This document shows positions 13,064 to 17,540 of a DNA stretch of 17,540 nucleotides, piece after piece (positions within the stretch are counted from its first letter, which is position 1; each line of letters opens with the position of its first letter). Below the pieces are notes generated by a model. That model did not search any database, had not been told where the DNA came from, and saw only the letters and a list, made by a program, of their open reading frames with translations. The DNA comes from SURF-32 sp964648365 (GTDB taxonomy: Bacteria > Planctomycetota > Phycisphaerae > UBA1845), in contig CAZYLK010000132.1 of NCBI GenBank assembly GCA_964648365.1, positions 1 to 17,540 on the forward strand, read 5' to 3'. The position numbers and the translations under genes are program-made.

Positions 13064-14851
13064 CTACTTGCCCTGGCCGCCGGCGGTGGTCGTGGTCATG
13101 CCGGTGGCTTCATCCATGGCGGTGACGGCGCCGGCCGTGGTGGCCGAGGCATCGGCCGCGGACTTCGGCTCTTCGACCTTGCCGCCGGTCAGGACGGTGA
13201 GCTTCTTGATGAAGTCCTGCTCCAGCGTCGGCACGTTGCCGATGCTGACCAGTTCGACGTTGCCCGACTTGCCCAGAATGAACATGGTCGGGTAGCTCTG
13301 CGCCTTGAACTTCGGCCCCAGCACGTTCTCCTGGTCCGTGACCAGTTCGCCGCCGAGCTTGAGTTCTTCGTTGACCTTCTTCAGATCGTCGTCGCTGTAC
13401 TTCTTCCGCATCGTCTCGGCGATGTTGATGAAGCGGACGTTCTTGTCCTTGAACTTCTCGCGCACGCTGTCGACGCGGGGCAGGGCCTTCTTGCAGTACG
13501 GGCAGTCGGCCGCCCAGAAGCTCAGCACGACGGCGTCGTGGCCGGACAGCGTCTTGTTGTCCAGCGACTTGCCGGCGGTCGTGGTGAGCTGGAACTCGGG
13601 GACGGGCTTGCCTTCCAGTTCCTCCGCCGGGCGCTTCCGCTGGGCCAGGGCCTGCGTACGGATCGGAACTTCGATCTCAGGCTTCTCAGGATCGTCCGTC
13701 TTGATCACCAGCTTGCGATCCGTCTTGGGCGATTCGTAGTTCTCCGGGAACGTGACCTTGATCGTGTAGTTCTTGCCGGCGTCCATCTCCTCGATCTCGA
13801 CGTCGAGGGCCGGATCGTCCGTGGTGGCGCCGATCACCTTGACGCTGGTGGAGCCGTTGTTGGCCAGCGTGACCGGACGGGTCAGGCGGCGCGGGTCGTA
13901 CACGACCAGCGACGGACGGACCAGCAGCCGCGGCGGCACGTTCAGCGCCATCCGGATCTTGAGTTCCTTCTGCTCTTCGACGTTGGTCTGGATCAGCAGT
14001 TCGCTGTTGATCCGGCCTTCCTGCAGCGGCGGCACGGTGCGGACCTTCAGTTCGTAGACCTTGCCCTCTTCCTTCTCGACCAACTCGTACTTGAACGGCG
14101 ACTCCGGCGTCACCGACGTCTCCGGCAGGGTCAGCTTCAGCGGCTTGTCGGTGTTGTTGGTGATGGTCTCGGTGCGCTCGGTGTCAACGTCGGCCTTCAG
14201 CGTGCCGAAACTGACCAGCGACGGGGCGGAGACGTGGAACTTCGCCGTGCCTTCCAGCATCAGCTTGAAGGTCGGCTGCTCCGGATCGTTGGTCGTGACG
14301 GTCACGGCCTTCGAGAACTTGCCGTCCTTGGCGTGCGCCAGGGTCTCGGTCTTGAGCTTGAACGGGAACTCGCCGCTCTCGCCCGGCTTGAGGCGGTCCG
14401 GGTGGTCGCCGGCTGCGGTGCAGCCGCACGCGGGCTTGACGCTGAGGATCTTCAGCAGTCCGTCGCCTTCGTTCTTGATCGTGAAGCTGTGCTTGATGTC
14501 CTTGTCGGCGCTGGCCCACACCTGGCCGAAGTCGTGCGTCGGCGCCGGCACGACCATCTTCGGCGTGCCGCCGAGGTCTTCCTCGTCATCTTCGTCGTGA
14601 GCCGTGACCTCGTCGCCGTGGTTGTGGCCGGCGTGCGGATCGGCCGCGTCCTTGTCCGCCTTGTCCTTCTTCGACTTGTCCTTCTTCTTGTCGTCCGAGC
14701 GCTTGTTGCGCTTGTCGTCCTTCTTGGCCTTGGGCGGATCGGCTGCGTCCTGCGCGAGCGCCGGCGCCAGCGACACCGAACCCAACAGCGCCAGAGCGAA
14801 CAGCGCCTGGAGTGTGACCGCCTTTCTTAACCACTGCTTCACCACATTCAT
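13064..14851 (-). CDS. secreted DUF1573-thioredoxin-fold protein, CPYC variant
   Basis: A 595-residue paralog of the protein at 10053-11597. The signal peptide ends APALA near residue 33. A Lys/Asp-rich linker with a HAGHNHGDE metal-binding-like stretch spans about residues 36-95. DUF1573 follows (FGQVWASADKDIKHSF, ACGCT with C142/C144), then beta-sandwich-like segments to about 400. A thioredoxin-like domain (about 416-560) has FWAADCPYCKKALP (C450/C453) and the cis-Pro SYPTMF (P516). A low-complexity Ala/Thr tail ends the protein. The ATG at 14849-14851 has AAGGA about 9 nt upstream and starts a good signal peptide; the frame is open further to 15025 without such support. The full CxxC pair suggests disulfide exchange or peroxide reduction outside the cytoplasm. 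An intrinsic terminator follows. Confidence 0.88.
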   Translation of the reverse strand: MNVVKQWLRKAVTLQALFALALLGSVSLAPALAQDAADPPKAKKDDKRNKRSDDKKKDKSKKDKADKDAADPHAGHNHGDEVTAHDEDDEEDLGGTPKMVVPAPTHDFGQVWASADKDIKHSFTIKNEGDGLLKILSVKPACGCTAAGDHPDRLKPGESGEFPFKLKTETLAHAKDGKFSKAVTVTTNDPEQPTFKLMLEGTAKFHVSAPSLVSFGTLKADVDTERTETITNNTDKPLKLTLPETSVTPESPFKYELVEKEEGKVYELKVRTVPPLQEGRINSELLIQTNVEEQKELKIRMALNVPPRLLVRPSLVVYDPRRLTRPVTLANNGSTSVKVIGATTDDPALDVEIEEMDAGKNYTIKVTFPENYESPKTDRKLVIKTDDPEKPEIEVPIRTQALAQRKRPAEELEGKPVPEFQLTTTAGKSLDNKTLSGHDAVVLSFWAADCPYCKKALPRVDSVREKFKDKNVRFINIAETMRKKYSDDDLKKVNEELKLGGELVTDQENVLGPKFKAQSYPTMFILGKSGNVELVSIGNVPTLEQDFIKKLTVLTGGKVEEPKSAADASATTAGAVTAMDEATGMTTTTAGGQGK

Positions 14852-15346
14852 GCTCCGGTTCCTTCTTTCTTGTTTCCGGTGAACGCCCGATCCTGCGAGC
14901 GCCTTGATCATCCCAATGCGCGTCGGCGCCCGGGGGCAATGCGGGCCGCGTTCGCGGTCTGGCGGACGCCGACCCACCTTCGTTACGGAAGAATCTATCG
15001 TTGTCTTAAACCCCGTATCAACCACCTCCCGCGTCTTGTTACCCCGACGTTACCGCCGTCCGCCGCCGTTCGACGTGCCGGCAAGGCGGGATTTGCCCCG
15101 TTCCCGTGCCCCGACACGCGGGTGCCGCCCGCAAGGCCCCTCCCGGCGCCCCGGCCGTGGTTCCGGCGGCGCCGACCGGCCCGCGTTCCCGCCCCGTTGT
15201 CGGACGTTCGGGCGACGCTTCGGACGTCGGGTAGCGCGGACCCGTCGGCGTCGCCACAGCGTGGCCTCCGGGCGCGAATCAGCCCGCGCGGCGGGTCAAG
15301 ACCGTGCGGCCGTGCTCGTCGCCGCGGCGGCGGGAACCAGCCCCTG
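14852..15346. other. 495-nt GC-rich spacer, no gene seen
   Basis: Long open frames here are arginine-rich shadows without ribosome binding sites. The only possible signal is a weak minus-strand promoter, TTGATA (15016-15021) and TAGATT (14992-14997) with an 18-nt spacer, which would give a leader of about 135 nt for the CPYC DUF1573 gene. No riboswitch or RNA gene was recognised. Confidence 0.4.
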
Positions 15347-17272
15347 TCACAGCGCCTCGGACTCCCGCAGCTTGGCCTCCAGCAGTTGGGCCGCGATCCC
15401 GATGAAGTCCCGCTCCGTGACGATGCCCACCAGCCGCCCGTCCTTGACCACCGGCAGGCAGGCGACGCGGCTCGAGCGCATGAGCGTTACCGCCTCCAGC
15501 GTCGGCGTTTCCGGCCCGATGGTAATGGGGTTTCGCTGCATGACGGTCCGGACGGGAACGGGATCCCCGCGCCCGTGCGGCAGATCGTGAGCGAGGAAAC
15601 GAAGCAACTGGCGATAGGAAATCAGCCCGACCAGGCGATATTGATCGTCCGTCACCGGCACGTGGCGAATGTGCGCCCAGTCCATCAGGTTCGCCACCAG
15701 GTCGATGACTTCGTCCTCGTGGACCGTGAACACGTCCGTCGTCATGTACTGGTCGACGCGTCGATAGCTGCCCGCCCACCCGCCGGCTTCCTCCATCCGG
15801 GCCAGCGGCCACTGATGCACCGGGTGGCCTTCCTCCTGCCGCGTCCACGCCGCAGCGGTCAGGGCCGCCATCTGCTCCGCTCGCTTGCCGCGATCCTGGA
15901 GCGCCGAGTGCGAGTCGAGCAGCCATTGCGCCCCGGTCCGCCCGGACGCAGCGCGAGCCTCGATAATCCCGATGTAGTGGTCGATGTCGCGCGGCGCAAT
16001 GCCGGACGCCGTCAGGCCCGCCCGCGCCAGGGGGACGAGGTCGCTGAGGATCAGTTGCCGCGCCGGGTAACTGTGTCCGTCCAGCCAGGTAAGCTGCGTG
16101 TGAATGCCGGAGCGGGCGGCGTTGAAGAAGTTCGCCTTAACGGTGTCGAACTCGATGCGGTCGGTCACGTCGCCGACCTGTTCCACCATGCCGCTGATCA
16201 GGCCGAACCAGAACGCCGCGTTGGCGACCTCGTCGGCCACGGTCGGTCCGGCCGGGAGAATGCGGTTCTCGATCCGCAGATGGGCACGGCCGTCCGTCAC
16301 GCCATAGCAGGCGCGGTTCCAGCGATAGACCGTGCCATTGTGCATCTGCAGCGCCCGCAGACGCGGTACGCCGCCCGTTTCCAGCACCGCGAGCGGTTCT
16401 TCGTCCAGTTCAACGCCGAGCACCACCCGATATCGCGCGATGTCGGCACGAAAAATCTCGACCACGGAATCGCGCACCCAGCCGTCGCCGAAGCTGACCC
16501 GGGCGCTGCGCTCCTCGGTATGGTGGCCCGGCTGGCGCGTATCCACGGCCTGCTGAAAGAGGGCGATGCGCGTTTCGCGCATCAGCCGCTTGCCGAACAG
16601 CAGCGGCGAGTTCGCCGCCACCGCCAGCACCGGCGCCGCCACCACCTGGGCGATATTGTAGAGCCGGGCGAACTCGCGCGGGCCGACCTGGAAGTGAAAC
16701 TGCGCGGACGTGTTGCACGCCTCCAGCATGACCGAGTCATGCCGGATGATCAGCTCGTCCGTGCCGCTGAAACGCACCTCGAACGCCCCCCCCCGCATCC
16801 GCCGCAGCGCTTCGTTGAGCGCCAGGTACCGCGGCCGGGGCGTCATGTTGTGAAGTTCCAGGTCGGACTGGTGCAGCGTCGGCAGGATGCCGGTCAGCAG
16901 AATCCGCACGCCCATCTCGCCCGCCGCCGCCCGCGCCTTCGCCAGCGCGTCGTTGAGGCTGTGCTCCAGTTGCCGCAGGCAGTCGCCGCCGAAGACGAGC
17001 GGGGGAACGTTGATCTCCAGATTGAATCGAGCCAGTTCGGTCGCGTAGCGGGGATCGTCCAGCTTCGCCAGCAGGGCCTCCGCCACCGGCGCCGCCCGCC
17101 AGGTCGAATCGACCAGCACCAGTTCCTGTTCCGCCCCGATCCGCCGCACCCCGGTCTCGATCCGATCCTCCGCCAGCATCCGCTCCAGCGCCCGCAGATC
17201 CGTGAGCAGCCCCTTCATAAACAGCCGAAGCGTCTGCGGATCGGAGTAGTTTTCGACCGACGCGCGGCTCAT
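15347..17272 (-). CDS. GCS2-type glutamate-cysteine ligase homologue fused to a CBS pair
   Basis: A 641-residue cytoplasmic protein. Residues about 15-430 match carboxylate-amine ligases of the GCS2/YbdK family: RIGAEQELVLVD (E48, E50), LEINVPP, HNMTPRPRY, ACNTSAQFHFQV and LRIENRILPAGPTVADEVANAAFW. These enzymes join glutamate, or a related acid, to cysteine or another amine with ATP. Two CBS motifs follow, at about 507-561 (MTTDVFTVHEDEVIDLVANLM...VGLISYRQLL) and 576-632 (MQRNPITIGPETPTL...VGIVTERDF), forming one Bateman module that probably senses an adenine nucleotide. Plain YbdK proteins are about 370 residues, so the C-terminus is the addition. The ATG at 17270-17272 follows a good promoter and a weak GAGAA site. 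No other thiol-synthesis gene is adjacent. Confidence 0.9.
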   Translation of the reverse strand: MSRASVENYSDPQTLRLFMKGLLTDLRALERMLAEDRIETGVRRIGAEQELVLVDSTWRAAPVAEALLAKLDDPRYATELARFNLEINVPPLVFGGDCLRQLEHSLNDALAKARAAAGEMGVRILLTGILPTLHQSDLELHNMTPRPRYLALNEALRRMRGGAFEVRFSGTDELIIRHDSVMLEACNTSAQFHFQVGPREFARLYNIAQVVAAPVLAVAANSPLLFGKRLMRETRIALFQQAVDTRQPGHHTEERSARVSFGDGWVRDSVVEIFRADIARYRVVLGVELDEEPLAVLETGGVPRLRALQMHNGTVYRWNRACYGVTDGRAHLRIENRILPAGPTVADEVANAAFWFGLISGMVEQVGDVTDRIEFDTVKANFFNAARSGIHTQLTWLDGHSYPARQLILSDLVPLARAGLTASGIAPRDIDHYIGIIEARAASGRTGAQWLLDSHSALQDRGKRAEQMAALTAAAWTRQEEGHPVHQWPLARMEEAGGWAGSYRRVDQYMTTDVFTVHEDEVIDLVANLMDWAHIRHVPVTDDQYRLVGLISYRQLLRFLAHDLPHGRGDPVPVRTVMQRNPITIGPETPTLEAVTLMRSSRVACLPVVKDGRLVGIVTERDFIGIAAQLLEAKLRESEAL

Positions 17273-17314
17273 TCGCGGTTCTCGTGCCAGCAGGGCGTCT
17301 CGACCGGCCGAGGC

Positions 17315-17344
17315 AGTATACCGCCACGCTTGTCCCGGGGTGAA
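17315..17344 (-). promoter_or_regulatory. sigma70-like promoter of the GCS2-CBS gene
   Basis: On the minus strand, TTCACC (17339-17344) and TATACT (17315-17320) are 18 nt apart. Transcription would begin near 17308, about 35 nt before the ATG at 17272. Confidence 0.6.
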
Positions 17345-17442
17345 TCAACGGCTCTATTGACTGTGGCAGACTCGCCCGCCGCCCGCGTGCCACGGTCTCG
17401 CGAAGCGAGGCCGCGCGATCGGCACATGCCGGAAGGCGACCG

Positions 17443-17493
17443 TTGGTGCCACTGGTGCCGCCAAGGTGCCGCCGGTGCCGCCAGGGTGCCACC
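17443..17493. repeat. short GGTGCC repeat tract
   Basis: Five copies of ggtgcc, mostly followed by gcc, lie within 50 bp as an imperfect tract. It is in the region upstream of the GCS2-CBS promoter. Nothing else is evident between 17345 and the window end. Confidence 0.6.
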
Positions 17494-17540
17494 CAACGCC
17501 GTTCACTATGCGGCTGTCTTTTCTTCACGAATCGCCTTTA

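Noticed and set aside
13538..14830. Plus-strand 430-codon frame opposite the CPYC DUF1573 gene
   Set aside because: Antisense shadow of a well-supported gene; low-complexity Arg/Leu/Val-rich composition.
14904..15590. Plus-strand 228-codon frame upstream of the CPYC DUF1573 gene
   Set aside because: Arg/Pro-rich, no ribosome binding site, and it runs into the opposite strand of the GCS2-CBS gene.

Overview
The window looks like a piece of chromosome from a high-GC member of the Planctomycetota, possibly Phycisphaerae-like. This is an inference from three things: large secreted DUF1573-thioredoxin proteins, a GCS2-CBS fusion, and many short palindromic GC-rich repeats of the ACCGGT...ACCGGTGCCAC, CACGGCC...GGCCGTG and GGCTGAAGCC types scattered between and inside genes. 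No rRNA, tRNA, CRISPR array, complete insertion sequence or phage module was seen.

Left part (1-4278): a bile-acid:sodium-symporter-like permease on the minus strand is followed by a small accessory island. It holds an MqsRA-like toxin/YgiT-Xre antitoxin pair (minus strand) and a plus-strand run of two orphan antitoxins, ParD-type and UPF0175-type. Each orphan is followed, in the expected start/stop-overlap position, by only the first 8-11 codons of what looks like its cognate toxin (ParE, and a DUF3368 PIN-like protein). Next come a small HExxH putative metallopeptidase and a convergent zinc-ribbon protein of unknown function, in sequence that is lower in GC than the surroundings by eye.

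Middle part (4478-10078): carA (carbamoyl-phosphate synthase small subunit) carries an in-frame insertion of about 67 residues built entirely from the genome's palindromic repeats. After it come a minus-strand MATE exporter flanked by matching 17-bp palindromic repeats, a DUF1801 protein with a histone-H1-like basic tail, a repeat-rich spacer, and a GT39-like membrane glycosyltransferase that also carries an in-frame insertion bounded by inverted repeats.

Right part (10053-17540): two paralogous secreted DUF1573-thioredoxin proteins on the minus strand flank a repeat-rich stretch. That stretch contains a remnant of a secreted, perhaps kelch-like, protein and a 183-bp element with perfect 21-bp inverted ends. 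One paralog has a CPYC redox site and the other CPFS. The last gene is a GCS2-type glutamate-cysteine ligase homologue fused to a CBS pair, with a good sigma70-like promoter.

Most genes are separate transcription units with little operon structure. The clearest coupled units are the toxin-antitoxin pair and the remains of the two toxin-antitoxin operons. The most unusual theme is the spread of palindromic repeats into protein-coding genes without breaking frame, together with the tandem loss of both toxins while both antitoxins are kept.
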